A stretch of DNA of 64,000 bases from Nyssa sinensis (GCA_008638375.1 CM018032.1:9093501-9157500), one strand, 5' to 3'. Counted from the first letter of the stretch, positions 13,301 to 22,899 are shown. The notes: generated by a model from the letters alone, not told the origin. Numbers and translations are program-made.

Positions 13301-16300
13301 CCAGTACATAGCCTCTATAGTTGATTTGTTGGGGTCTATAAAACTTTCTTAGTTGTAACCTTCTTTTGTGATTATGAGTTCACCCCCTCAGGTGTCAAAT
13401 ATATATATATATATACTTCTTATAAAAAATATCAAAATAATTCTAAAAAATTATGTGTGGCTATTGATTATCCAAGTTCCAGAATATATATATATATACC
13501 ATAACGCATCCACATGATGAGAGCCTCACAACGCTATGCTCAGCAGGGCTCCAAGACGTTTGAAGTTGGTGAGATCGCTGATCGTCATGGGTCTCTTTTC
13601 CAAATCACAGAGAGATGTTCAAGGGTGATTAGAAGAATTAGAATGGAGGGAGCTGGATTTAGAAGGGTCTGTGAACATCTTGAGTTGATGGGAATATTAA
13701 GGGAAGGAAGGTTGTCAGAGAGAAGATTTGAAGAGATGGAATGTGCAGGCTTTTGGGTTTATGCAATGGAAGGAGGAGGATATCTTGCAGCATATCCACC
13801 GTTTGGATAGTAAAGAGCAACATGAGGGACTGTAAGATTTCTAGAGAGGGGTTTAAGGGGGAGTCAGGGGAACTTCTTAAAATAGAAGAGATTTCATGGC
13901 ACCAAAAATCAAGAGCACTATGGGGGATGGTAACACGAAGTTCTTTCATACGATCACAAACTCCCACAGGCATAGGAACAATATTAGCTTGGTGGTGATA
14001 GGGGTTAGAGAGCTTTGGGGTGTTCAGGAAGTTAGGGGCGGCATAGTGGACTTCTGCAGCAATCTTTTCAAGGAATCCAGAGAATGGAGACCAGATATGG
14101 ATGGCATGGATTTCTCTTGTATTTCATTGGAAGAAGCTAGGCTTCTTGAGAGGTCCTTTGAGGAAGGAGAGATCATAGCGGCTTTGAATTCTTGTGATGG
14201 GGATAAAGTGTCAGGTCCGGATGGGTTTACAATGACATTTTATAAACATTGCTGGGAAGTAATCAAATCAGATGTTATGTCTCCATGAGATGGGCTGCTT
14301 CGAGAAGAGCTTGAATGCATCTTTTATTGCTTTGATTCCAAAGAGAGAGGGAGCTCAAAATATTAAGGACTTTATACCTATCAGCCTGGTGGGAAGCCTA
14401 TATAAGCTTTTAGCTAAAGTTCTTTCATTGCGTCTTAGGGTGCTTTTGGGAAGAATCACCTCTAAGAGTCAGAATATTTTTATGGAAGGAAGACAAATTT
14501 TAGATGCAGCCTTAATAGCCAATGAATGTATTGACTCTAAGAGAAAGAGAAGTGAAGCAGGCTTGATTTGCAAGTTGGATATTGAAAAGGCCTATGACCA
14601 TGTTAATTGGGGCTTTTTAATATTTCTTCTTGCAAAGATGGGGTTCGAGGAGAGATGGAGGTGTTGGAAGCATTCGTGTATCTCTACAGTCTGCTACTCG
14701 GTCTTGGCCAATGGTTTGCAAGCTAGCATCTTTCGGGGTTTGAGACATGGAGATCCTTTGTCTTCGTTCCTTTTCGTGATTGGCATGGAAGCTTTGAGTA
14801 GTATGCTTGATAGAGCGGTAGTTAAGGGTTTATTGCAGGGATTTCAACTGGCTATTGGAAGGGGTGAGGGGAATATTGTTTCCCATTTGCTTTTTGCTAA
14901 TGACACGAACAATTTTCTGTGAGCCGGAGATTCGCCAGTTGAGGTTTTTGAAGTGCCTTTTGATGTGCTTTGAAGCCGTGTCTGGTCTTAGGGTTAATTT
15001 GAGGAAAAATGAGATTATCCCAGTGGGTGGAGGAGATGGCCCAAGAGATAAGGTGCGGTTTGGGTGGTCCTTCCAGCCTTATATTTGGGTCTTCCTTTGG
15101 GTGCCGCTTCGAACTCTTCAGCTATCTGGGATGCAATCATCGAGAGATTTCGAAAAAGACTCGTTGAATGGAAGAAACAAATATTTATCCAAGGGAAGGG
15201 GATTACTCTCATCAAAAGTACTCTCGAGAATCTTCCAACCTATTATATGTCTTTAAAGTGGAGAAGAGGTTGGAGAGGATTTAAAGCATGGTGTTAAATA
15301 ACGACTGTTACGTTATGTATCGATTATTACATTACGTATCGATTTTTTGACCCTTCGATACCGATACTGGCCAATATATCGGTGTTATTAAAATTCATAG
15401 TCATATCAGTCGATACCATTATGTTACAGCTGTTACAGGACTTTTACATCTATTTTATATTTTTTTTTCAATTTTTTTTCCTTATTTTTTTTTTCCTACA
15501 GAATTCTTATGATTTCTATTTTTATAACATTTATATACAAGAAAAATACTTAACAAAATAATTCAAAAAAAATTGAAATGTGTTACCAAAAAACATTCGG
15601 ATCAATACGAACTCGAAAAGGCTTCTTGGCCTCAAAATTTTTAAATTTTTTTATTCCATAACTATTCAACTAAATTGATTTCATGCTTATAATTATTTTT
15701 TGTTATTATTTATATTATTCTTTGTAATGTTACACAAATTAAATGATATTTCTTATAAGTTTAACTTTAAAATATCCATATAAAATAATAAAATATCTTC
15801 TTAAGTGTTATTTATAAAAAAATATTTTTTTAGGTGTTAAAAAATTAAAAATTAATAGTAAAAAAGATTAAAATGTGATAATTGTAATCAAAATATGTGT
15901 ATCAATGACTTTTAAGAGATTTGCAAGTGTTTGAAAAAAGTTCATGGTTGCGGTTTCCAATTCCCGTTACAAATGACCCAATACCGTTACACCGCGACCC
16001 CGACCAATTTGTATCCTGCAACCGTGATTTAAATTCATGATTCAGAGGAACTTTTTGTGGGATGGTAAGGAGGGTGAAAGGAAGATTCGTCTAGTGAGTT
16101 GGGAGAAGCCAAAAGATTAAAGAAGGAAGGAGGTTTGGGTTTTAAGGATTTCAAGATTTTCAACAAAGCTTTGCTTGGTAAGTGGTTTTGGAGATTTGTT
16201 ATGGAGGGGGGCCTCTTTGTGGAAGAGTGCAATTTCTTCCAAATACAGATGAGAAGATTTGGATTGGTATGTGAAGGATTATAGAGGGGTTTACGGGTGC

Positions 16301-18016
16301 AGTGTTTGGAGGGCTATTCAAAAAGGAAAGAGAGATTTCAGTAAGGCGATCCGCTTTGAGATTGGAAGGGGTGATAGAGTGAGCTTTTGGTCGTATCCTT
16401 GGTGTTGTGACATTCCCCTCAAAGATTTGTTTCCATGTTTATATAATATTTCATCAAACAAGGCAGCCATAATATTTCATCAAACAAGGCAGCCTTGGTG
16501 GAAGATTTCTGTACAGTGGAGGGGAGGGGGCTGAGGGAGTGGAGTCCAAGTTTTAGGAGGAATTTTTTGATTGGGAATTGGAGGTAGAAGAGCTATTTTA
16601 TGTTCTAGACATGTGGAAGGTTATTGATGAAGGGGAGGACAAAATGGTTTGGAAATTGAGTAGCTGTAAGAAATTTACAGTTAGTTCTTTCTACAATCAC
16701 TTGGCCAGGGGAAAGGTCAATTTCTTTCCCGTGGCAGTCGATTTGGAAGTCAAAGATTCTAAAAAAAAGTTGCATTGTTTTGTTGGGGGGCAGCTTGGGG
16801 GGCTATTCTGACGGGGGGATAATCTTAAAAGGAGAGGCCTTCAGCTTCCTAGTAGGTGTTACATGTGCAAGGAGCCGGAGGAAACACTTGACCACCTTTT
16901 GATTCCTTGCAAGGTGACCAGTAATGCATGGGGCTTAGTATTTCCATCTTCGGAATCAGATGGGTGATGCCAGCTTCAGTTCACAAACTTCTCTTAGGGT
17001 GGAAATGGTGCCACATTCGGAAGGACTTAAAGTTGGCTTAGAAGATGGCCCCCCTTTGTCTTTTGTGGTGCATTTGGAAGGAACGGAATAGAAGGGTGTT
17101 CGATGGCTTAGAGATGCCGAGCTCGTCTTTTAAAGATTCTTTCTTAAAGTTGTTTTATTTTTGGTTAAAAGAATTCTCATTGTATTTAGATAGGTATATG
17201 TCCTTTTTGGGGAACATGAGGCCATAATTTGAAGGTCTTTTCCCTTTTTGTATACGGGTTCGCCCCCCTCGGGCACCTTTATATATATATTAACTTTTAT
17301 TGATCAAAAAAAAAAAATCAATATATATATATATACGTTTGAGCCGTTGCGAGCCGGAAAGCGTACCGGCAGTTTGAGTCGCGAAAGGGCCGCTTGCTTA
17401 ATTATATTATTATAATTATTATAATAATAATAGATATAGAATATTATATATCTATAAACAATAAGAAAAAAATATAAATATAAATAAAGAAAATCATTTT
17501 TTTTTATCCAATTGTTCATTCCTGGGAAGAGGAAGAAGCCGATAGAGCAAAGGCCTCCTCTTTCTGTCCGCTCTTCCCGAAGTGAGCGAATTGCATGTAG
17601 AGATCCGTAGGGGCTTATAGTTTAATTGGTTGAAACGTACCGCTCATAACGGTTATATTGTAGGTTCGAGCCCTACTAAGCCTACCACCAAGCAGGCAAT
17701 CGGTCAAAGGTATCCCCAAGTCGGAATTCCGGCAAACACCAAGAAGTATCCATTCTTAACACAAAGAAACCGCCGGCTTTTAGAGAATCTTTCCTCTTCA
17801 ATTATGCACGATTTACTGGGGTTGTCTTCCTTTCTTGGGAGTTAAGCGATGAGTTAGGTAAGCTTTCTAAGGGTATGGCTTTTCCGGGGCGACTAAAGAC
17901 ACACTCAACCAAACGATCGGTAAACCGGGTCTCCTTTGGTACAATCTCCTCCGCCGGGTCTATCCCGTACGGGTTGTTTTCAAAAAGTAGTGCAATCGCA
18001 TTCTATGAATGAATTC

Positions 18017-18047
<31 letters not shown>

Positions 18048-21000
18048 TGTACTATATATAAAGACACATTTTTGTAGTAAAGATGCAAGATTACTGTTAT
18101 GAAATGTGTTGGTTGCAAGATACCGGAATTAGTATCATATAAATGCCCACGTTAGATGAGTGTGGCGTAGTGGAATAGGAAAATGAGCCTTACTCATTGG
18201 ATGAGGTTTCAAACCTCCCTCATGCGCCTTTCCTAATGATTTAGAAGAGTGCCTTTACTCTTGACTCATGATATGTTTTGATACTATCATGATATTGACT
18301 GATATCTATAAGTTGTGTGACAACTCAAATATATTGATATATTGGTGGGTAATGCTCAATATTTTGAAAATCGTTTGAGAAATAACCAAATGAAAATGAA
18401 AATCTCAGGTTAATACCCATGTTAAATCTCCATGATACTCAAGATATCAATTGAGATCTAAACAATATTGCGTGGAAATTTAATGACCCTAATTCCATCA
18501 TTTACATAAAAGATCATGCCTTTCTCTATGTTAGACATAAAAGAGCTAAAGCCCTATAATCAATCAATTATTGACTTTGATGCTAATGACATAAGCAAGT
18601 TATTAAGCAATCAATTGCTCCAAAAACTTCAGCTATTAGAGAACGGGCCAAAAATATAAATCAAGCTCTCAACACTCCCCCTCACATGCAACCTCGGACT
18701 CACATGTGGAGAAGCAAAGAAATCACTAGAACAAAGTGCAAATGCAAACGAGTAATAAATACAAATACATAGATTTGAACCCAATACCTCTGTAACCAAA
18801 GCTCTAATATCATGTTAAGCAATTAATGGCTCCAAAAGCTTAAGCTATTAGAGAATTGGTCAATAATGTATATCAAGCTCTTAGCACAAGTAAACTAATA
18901 GACTTCAAACCATCATTTGAAAGAATATAATAAAATTTCATTCTCTCTCTGAGTGTGAGTGTGAGTGTGAGTGTGAGTGTGAGTGTGAGTGTGTTTTTAT
19001 ATCAATAGTAATAATTAGTAGCATGATGGAATTTGATGTGATATAGGACAATCAATTATTCAAACCAAGTCAAATGATTTTAAAAATTATAATTAATTAC
19101 TATAATTTTACCATGTGAATCTTATATGTGAAGAGATGAAATAATTATTATTACTTTATGAGAGGGAGAGAGAGATGCCTTCAACCATTATCTACTATTG
19201 TCTCCTAGAGACAATAATGGCCAATGAATAAGTTAGCATGAAATGTAGTATCAAAAAATTTTGGGGACATTTCTTGCATTAAATTTTAGAGTAAGTAATG
19301 GTCAATGAATGAGAGGGAGACACCTTCTTGCAATATTTTAGGGATATTTCTAGCAGTATTTTTTAGATATCGTGATATTCGTGCAATTATTTATGTTTTT
19401 AATAAACTAAATGAACAATACATCAAGTACAATATATTTGCAATGTTATTGATATTGCCACAATATCTTGTCACTTCACAACCTCAATGAAATATAGTAT
19501 CAAAAAACTGCAATGTTTGATGTATTGAACAGTACATTATTTAGTATTTTATTACATCATCTTAACATTCCACTTCAGCTACCCTCAAAGTCCGCTGGCC
19601 CTCTTGAGGCTCATTTCAGTCTTCTGTACTTGTGCTTCTTTCTTGAGAGCTCTCATACATTTTTATTTTTTTTTTGGTGGACAGGAAATAGAAACAAACA
19701 AAGAAAATGAAACTAGAAGCAGGAGCCTCGAAGAGAGCTCTTAACGAGACCCTCTTTCAAAAGACACTGCGGCGATGTCTGCAAGAAGCCACTGATTCAA
19801 GTCCTGGGGAGGATCATCCAAAACCACCAAATGATCACGTTCGTTGGCTCTCATACTTTCAAGAAGACTAAGAAGCAACCTATTAAATCTTGTTCTACCG
19901 ATGGAGCAAAAGAGAAAATCATTACAACCCATTCAATTGGAATTATTTAACTTCTGCCTTGCTGACTTGGGTGATTACCATTTTCACACCAGACCCCCTT
20001 CACCATCCTATCAACAGTAGGTGTTTCATGAGCATTGAGCAAACTGAGCACGTCAAGATTGAAAACCGTTTTATCTGCCATTGTTATCTTGTAAACGCAC
20101 TCTTGTTGCCCCATCATCTGTCACCTCTTTAACTCACAGACTTTTTTTAAAAAATGACTCTGATCTTTAAAAATCACTATTTAAAAATGACTGATCTTTA
20201 CTTGAGAGTTCCAAATTTGTAATCCAATGTAAGTTTGATGGGTGTCTAACTATGTGTGTCAGTGGATGGGCATGTCTGTGCCCCCAGTACTAGTTGAGTC
20301 TACTTGATATGCGTCGATATTGGCAAGGTCAGCTCTCAATTTGTTTTCTCAACACACAAATTAAATTTCTACGCAACAACTTAAGCAAGTTGTCTCGAGT
20401 ATCAGACAATCTCTTGAATTATTTTGAATCTCTAATACATATCATTAATAGCAATTCATATCAATTGATTCAAAATCAATATGTAGCATGGCATAAGAAT
20501 TCGTAACAAATAAACAGACTAATGACCTCACTGAAGTTTGGCAAGAGATTGTCTCACTAGCAGGCATTAGTTGGGTGGCTTCTTTGGATATTTCTTCTCA
20601 CCTGGTGACTTATTTTGGAGTCTTGGGGAGGAGCACAAGTAGAGTTTTGTGGTCTTGTGTTTCTTTATTTGGATTAATGAATATAAAGGATTGCCAAAAT
20701 CTTTTAAGATGAAGTGTTCTTCAGTTCATATGTTGTGCAATGAGATCATTTTATTGGTCCTCTCTTCAAGTCCTGGTCAGTAAAGCATTTTGAGGGGGCC
20801 TTTGCCATTTATTTTATGAGAGTGGCTTTCCTTAAATACTTCCAATAACACACTTCTACCTGTTATGTACCTTCTGCACCTCCCTCCAATCAAGGGAAAC
20901 CTAGATTCAACTATGTCAACTGCTCACTTGGGAATATTAGAGGCATGGGTATTTTCCAATATCAATCAATGCCACAGGAAATTGGTTATGTCATCAAAAT

Positions 21001-21945
21001 TCAGATCCTTCCTTTAGTTGAAGGCTTAAAGAAGGTGGTTAGGATGGGTATGTCTCATATTCTGCTCGAGGGTAACACTTCAGTGGTTCGTCATTGGTCA
21101 ATTTGGTTGAGTTTTGGCATTTTGGGTCCCAGGCAAAATGGTTGTTGGATGAGAAATATTAGAGACTCTTATTCTGCTGGGGTCGATTCGAGGTGGATCT
21201 CTACCCTGGCAAACAAGGAGATGGCCGGTTTAGCTAAAAGGGAAGTGCTTACGTTGCATCCACTTAGATTTTCTTTCGGCTTGTATCTCTCTCACATTCA
21301 AATTAAAAGCTCTGGTTCTTATAAAAAGGAAATAAAAAGCCTAAAGTCATTGAATCATTCAATCAAACAATACGAAGATTCCATCAACCCAAAGATAAGA
21401 GTGTTATATTTATTTGAGGAAATATATATATATATATAGCATAGGAACTAATGTGAATCCCACTCATATGCATTCCAATATGCTCTAATCAAGTTGCTTT
21501 CATCAATTTGAATGCTTCTCTTTTAGCTTTTGCATAATAAATTCCACATCAAACGTAGAAAGATAGGGGAACGAAATATGATGTTATGACACTTGAATTT
21601 CAAAGCAAACAAATTAAAAGGTTTTTTTCTCTTGAAATTAAACTGATATTAGTTTCCAAAGAAAATCTAACCATTTACTGTTAGTTCAAATGAAAAGCAG
21701 TACCTCAAGAAAACGAACATGAAAAACGGGCCTCCTATCTGGATCCTTTGCCAAAGAAAGAAGCTTTTGATGTAACAATACATCTTCCACTCTATCCATA
21801 TTAATATCCAACCCATAACTGAAAGGAAAAATAAAACGCACACAAATCAACAAAATCTTTATTCTCCACCACGACATAAAAAGTTTTCCCAAAGCTGAAA
21901 GAAAATTCCCTTTCATTGTTTAAGAGAGAACCTTTCATAGAGCAC

Positions 21946-21983
<38 letters not shown>

Positions 21984-22752
21984 AGCATTTCCAGATTGGA
22001 AAACATGAACACAAAATAAAACATGATAAATATAAATATAATGAAGCCTGAACAAAATACAGTGGACAAAAAGAAATTTCAAAAATTCCACAACATCTTC
22101 TCGACAGTTGCATTCACATCTGGAACAGCAAACTTGATCGTTAATTCACAATTATAATTACATATATGTATAACATAAAAAAAAAAAAAAAAAAAATCAT
22201 AGACAATTTTTGAACCCCACATCATCTGTTGCCGCTGAAAGCGATGCCTTTAGTCAAATCGAAACACCAAAAACCCGGATGAATATTTGGATTTACAATT
22301 TGAAATTCTCGAAGAAAGTGTGGGTTTGTGTGTATATTTACTCACACATTTATATACCAATACGTGCGCGCGCACAAAATAAATAAAATAGACTAAAACA
22401 AAAGATACGAAATAAAAAAAGGTTTCAAAAGAAAAGTGACACCAAAATGAATTATCCGAGTATAAGATTTGAAATCTCATTATCCCAGCAATATATGTGT
22501 GTGTCTGTCAATCTCTGTGTGTGCGTGTGTGTCCATATGTGTATGTTTATATGTATGTATATAGTAATACCTAGCAGGCAATCGATTGAAGTGAGCGTCC
22601 AGCTGTTCACGAAACTCGGGATTAGACACCGCCTCTTCGTTTTCAATTTCTACCAACCGATTATACACGTCGTTTCTTATATCATATCCACTGAAACTAA
22701 CAAAACTCCGAGGGGGCGACGAACTCTCACCAACTCCTTCAGCCAAATCCAT
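1211..22752 (-). CDS. ACT-domain Raf-like Ser/Thr/Tyr protein kinase, STY8/STY17/STY46-like (partial, 9 exons, 3' end outside window)
   Basis: Exons in transcript order are 22752-22571, 21818-21704, 10297-10182, 9875-9762, 7395-7323, 6103-5993, 3486-3436, 2045-1906 and 1318-1211. All seams have AG/GT borders and compatible phases, giving about 336 residues. Seen in order: an N-terminal segment with HFNRLPAS-YGLDI; a [14 protein letters not shown] stretch; an ACT domain ([19 protein letters not shown], then [34 protein letters not shown]); a linker; the kinase start [14 protein letters not shown]; and [14 protein letters not shown] with the ATP-binding lysine in VAVK. The family (MAPKKK group C) includes Arabidopsis kinases that phosphorylate chloroplast transit peptides. 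The HRD and DFG parts are not in the window, so the remaining exons must lie to the left. The start is the only in-frame ATG of exon 1. Intron 2 is about 11.4 kb and full of transposons. The subfamily is inferred; the exact orthologue is not fixed. Confidence 0.9.
1388..1869. mobile_element. Mutator-type MITE in kinase intron 8
   Basis: Terminal inverted repeats CTAAGAAGCA and (reverse) TAAGAAGCAC bound 482 bp rich in GACACGG and TGTGTCTGACAC motifs. It is flanked by AGAAGTAGC (1379-1387) and AGAAGTGGC (1870-1878), a 9-bp near-duplication with one mismatch. A 9-bp target duplication fits Mutator-like elements. No transposase is present. Confidence 0.6.
1906..2045 (-). CDS. Kinase gene exon 8 (linker and kinase-domain start)
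   Basis: Reads [20 protein letters not shown], then [20 protein letters not shown] and GDL. It holds the glycine-rich loop region. It ends in phase 2 before GTGAGT. A MITE lies 36 nt inside the following intron. Confidence 0.92.
2401..2788. mobile_element. Mutator-type MITE in kinase intron 7
   Basis: Ends share GG(C/A)TAATTACACT in inverted orientation. The 388-bp element is flanked by a perfect 9-bp duplication, TAAAATGTA, at 2392-2400 and 2789-2797. It contains repeated 'ACCTCCCC' and 'GTAATTATC' blocks and no ORF. Related sequence occurs near 23270-23780 and 32530-32640. Confidence 0.7.
3436..3486 (-). CDS. Kinase gene exon 7
   Basis: A 17-codon microexon, [17 protein letters not shown], in phase 0 at both ends. 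It forms the end of the ACT domain and the following helix. Too short for ORF callers; found by comparison with the family pattern. Confidence 0.85.
3774..3961. repeat. 79-bp tandem duplication followed by poly(C)/poly(A) tract
   Basis: The unit at 3774-3852 is repeated almost exactly at 3853-3931. It is followed by about 15 C and 17 A. The AATAGGTAATGGAAATTC motif just before it resembles the tail of a plant LINE read on the other strand. Confidence 0.8.
4215..5640 (+). mobile_element. LINE (non-LTR retrotransposon) fragment in kinase intron 6
   Basis: Broken reverse-transcriptase reading frames run in the plus direction: [10 protein letters not shown] near 4235, [16 protein letters not shown] near 4410-4465 (the family [13 protein letters not shown] motif with G to R), a decayed FADD-like region near 4570, and the C-terminal [21 protein letters not shown] segment at 5095-5245. 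Frameshifts and stops show it is dead. It is 5' truncated and opposite in strand to the host gene. Confidence 0.85.
5993..6103 (-). CDS. Kinase gene exon 6 (ACT domain core)
   Basis: Encodes [20 protein letters not shown] and [16 protein letters not shown]. This is the most conserved part of the plant kinase ACT domain. It is 37 codons in phase 0 on both sides. Confidence 0.93.
7323..7395 (-). CDS. Kinase gene exon 5 (start of ACT domain)
   Basis: Encodes [20 protein letters not shown] followed by SQ, the first strand and helix of the ACT domain. The acceptor is TGCAG and the donor GTATTC. It is 73 nt long and ends in phase 0. Confidence 0.87.
8532..8953. repeat. 212-bp tandem duplication in kinase intron 4
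   Basis: The block at 8532-8743 starting ATGATGTGTCAGCTGTC is repeated from 8744 with a few substitutions. Each copy contains GCCGGTT...GGGCCGGTTTGTCAATC. It looks like part of a transposon family with GGTT-rich ends. Confidence 0.85.
9762..9875 (-). CDS. Kinase gene exon 4
   Basis: Reads [19 protein letters not shown] and [10 protein letters not shown]. Phases on both sides match exons 3 and 5. This linker motif recurs in the same kinase subfamily. Confidence 0.82.
10182..10297 (-). CDS. Kinase gene exon 3
   Basis: Reads NFWTSADGN...[17 protein letters not shown] and ends in phase 2 before GTACTC. It is separated from exon 2 by an 11.4-kb intron. The sequence is serine-rich linker between the N-terminal part and the ACT domain. 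Confidence 0.82.
10632..11408. mobile_element. MITE-like element with a GC-rich core in kinase intron 2
   Basis: The ends GATAGTGTTTCA and (reverse) GATAGTGATTCA face each other. The right arm, with TTATCATATCCAAACGCATT, is shared with a second copy at about 33988-34200. The core at 10745-11100 switches from C-rich to G-rich on the same strand and contains a (GA)n run. ORFs inside it are low complexity, not genes. No clean target duplication was found. Confidence 0.5.
11409..12535. other. Intron sequence without recognised features
   Basis: AT-rich intron 2 sequence of the kinase gene with a C8/A16 tract at about 11515-11541. No exon or element with defined ends was seen. Confidence 0.5.
12540..13430 (+). 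mobile_element. LINE 3' fragment (copy B) in kinase intron 2
   Basis: Carries the C-terminal LINE pattern: an SFY-type motif near 12950, then [12 protein letters not shown] and AWVMP near 12985-13070 from the zinc-binding part of the ORF2 protein. The tail has TTCACCCCCTCAGGTGTC followed by a TA run and an A-rich end. A GGGAG microsatellite at 12615-12660 interrupts it. Only the last part of a LINE remains. Confidence 0.75.
13505..17318 (+). mobile_element. LINE fragment (copy C), long but decayed, split by a hAT-type insertion
   Basis: In order: [16 protein letters not shown] near 13925; [20 protein letters not shown] near 14205-14265; [18 protein letters not shown] near 14320; the RT core [15 protein letters not shown] near 14565; [13 protein letters not shown] near 14740; FANDT near 14890, where the catalytic FADD aspartate is Asn; the C-terminal region after 16040; and the 3' tail with GGGTTCGCCCCCCTCGGGCA and poly(A) at about 17308. 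Several frameshifts are present. AATATATATATATATAC occurs on both sides and may be the target duplication, but it is low complexity. Confidence 0.88.
15287..16039. mobile_element. hAT-type non-autonomous element nested in LINE copy C
   Basis: It splits the LINE codons GGATT | CAGAGGAAC. Its ends, CATGGTGTTAAATAACG and (reverse) CATGAATTTAAATCACG, match at 15 of the first 21 positions. The flanks ATTTAAAG (15279-15286) and ATTCAGAG (16040-16047) differ by two transitions, consistent with an aged 8-bp hAT duplication. The ends are rich in GTTACG/CGATAC motifs. No transposase ORF. Confidence 0.6.
17334..18015. other. Nuclear insertion of plant mitochondrial DNA (NUMT)
   Basis: This block is clearly richer in GC than its surroundings and contains a mitochondrial-type tRNA with long non-coding flanks that look organellar. 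Both edges are TA microsatellites. An AT-only patch at 17397-17512 may be a later insertion. Origin is inferred from the tRNA and composition; exact ends are uncertain. Confidence 0.65.
17611..17684 (+). tRNA. trnI-CAU: Mitochondrial-type tRNA-Ile(CAU)-like gene copy within the NUMT
   Basis: The acceptor stem GGGCTTA pairs with TAAGCCT. The anticodon loop CTCATAA carries CAT, and the T-arm is GTAGGTTCGAGCCCTAC. The sequence matches the plant mitochondrial trnI(CAU) pattern, in which the C34 becomes lysidine. The outermost anticodon-stem pair is T-T, so the copy has started to decay. Organelle-type processing is not expected in the nucleus, so it is most likely a non-functional fossil. Confidence 0.8.
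18155..18260 (+). mobile_element. Possible tRNA-derived SINE
   Basis: TGGCGTAGTGG matches a Pol III box A, and GGTTTCAAACC about 35 nt further on resembles a box B. Ends, tail and target duplication were not identified, so it may be a chance or very old match. Confidence 0.35.
18601..18886 (-). mobile_element. Miniature LTR retrotransposon (SMART/TRIM type), complete, in kinase intron 2
   Basis: Two direct repeats of 74 bp (18601-18674 and 18813-18886) match at about 61 of 74 positions. Read on the minus strand, the 5' LTR ends in CA and is followed at once by TGATATTAGAGC (18812-18801), a decayed initiator-tRNA-Met primer binding site. A polypurine tract, AGGGGGAG, precedes the other LTR (18682-18675). 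CAAGT flanks both sides (18596-18600 and 18887-18891), a perfect 5-bp target duplication. The internal region is only about 138 bp and codes for nothing. Confidence 0.85.
18951..18994. repeat. (GAGTGT)n microsatellite
   Basis: About seven GAGTGT units in a row, close to the miniature LTR element. Confidence 0.9.
19707..19871 (+). other. Unidentified coding-looking segment in kinase intron 2
   Basis: A 54-codon frame beginning [20 protein letters not shown] has fairly ordinary codon use and sits just after an AG preceded by a T-run. An antisense frame of 63 codons (19932-19741) is equally open, so strand and coding status are unclear. It may be a captured gene fragment. No family recognised. 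Confidence 0.25.
20880..21330 (+). mobile_element. LINE RNase H-domain fragment (copy D) in kinase intron 2
   Basis: The plus frame around 20890-21290 follows the LINE RNase H pattern: [10 protein letters not shown], then [20 protein letters not shown] (family ...EGLK.A...G...I.VEGDS), [20 protein letters not shown]. Stops break it upstream. It is followed by an A-rich tail near 21320. Upstream sequence to about 20540 may belong to the same element. Confidence 0.65.
21704..21818 (-). CDS. Kinase gene exon 2
   Basis: The acceptor follows TTTCCTTTCAG. The exon encodes [20 protein letters not shown] and [10 protein letters not shown], typical of the N-terminal domain of these kinases. It ends in phase 0 at GAG before GTACTG. 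Confidence 0.9.
21948..21980. repeat. (AT)n microsatellite in kinase intron 1
   Basis: About 16 uninterrupted AT units between exons 1 and 2 of the kinase gene. Confidence 0.9.
22571..22752 (-). CDS. Kinase gene exon 1 (start codon)
   Basis: Begins [10 protein letters not shown] and ends in HFNRLPA plus two bases (phase 2) before a GTATTA donor at 22570-22569. The LPA(R/S)Y segment that spans the next junction is a family hallmark. The ORF reading on into a CA-repeat beyond the donor is intron. Confidence 0.88.
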
Positions 22753-22837
22753 AACTCATATATAGATACACCTCTCTATAAATATCTCTCTTCGAGCTCA
22801 ACCTAAATAACTTCCATAACTGTATCAAGAACCGCCG

Positions 22838-22846
22838 GATATATAG
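22838..22846 (-). promoter_or_regulatory. Candidate TATA box of the kinase gene
   Basis: CTATATATCC on the minus strand lies about 90 nt upstream of the start codon, below a pyrimidine-rich stretch. A second TATTTATAG at about 22780 is too close to the ATG to be the only one. Position and motif only; the transcription start is not known. Confidence 0.35.
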
Positions 22847-22899
22847 AGAAAGTAAAGAAAGTGTGATCAGAGAAGATCGGAGGACGGTAAGAGACAAGA

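Noticed and set aside
17611..17684. Chloroplast trnI-CAU
   Set aside because: The acceptor stem and D-arm differ from the plastid gene, which starts GCATCC; the sequence follows the mitochondrial form.
22447..22570. Extension of kinase exon 1 into a Thr/His repeat
   Set aside because: A GTATTA donor at 22570 with phase matching exon 2 ends the exon; the extension is a CA microsatellite.
22447..22806. 119-codon plus-strand frame
   Set aside because: It is antisense to kinase exon 1 and runs through a TG repeat; the minus-strand exon has clear family motifs and splice phase.
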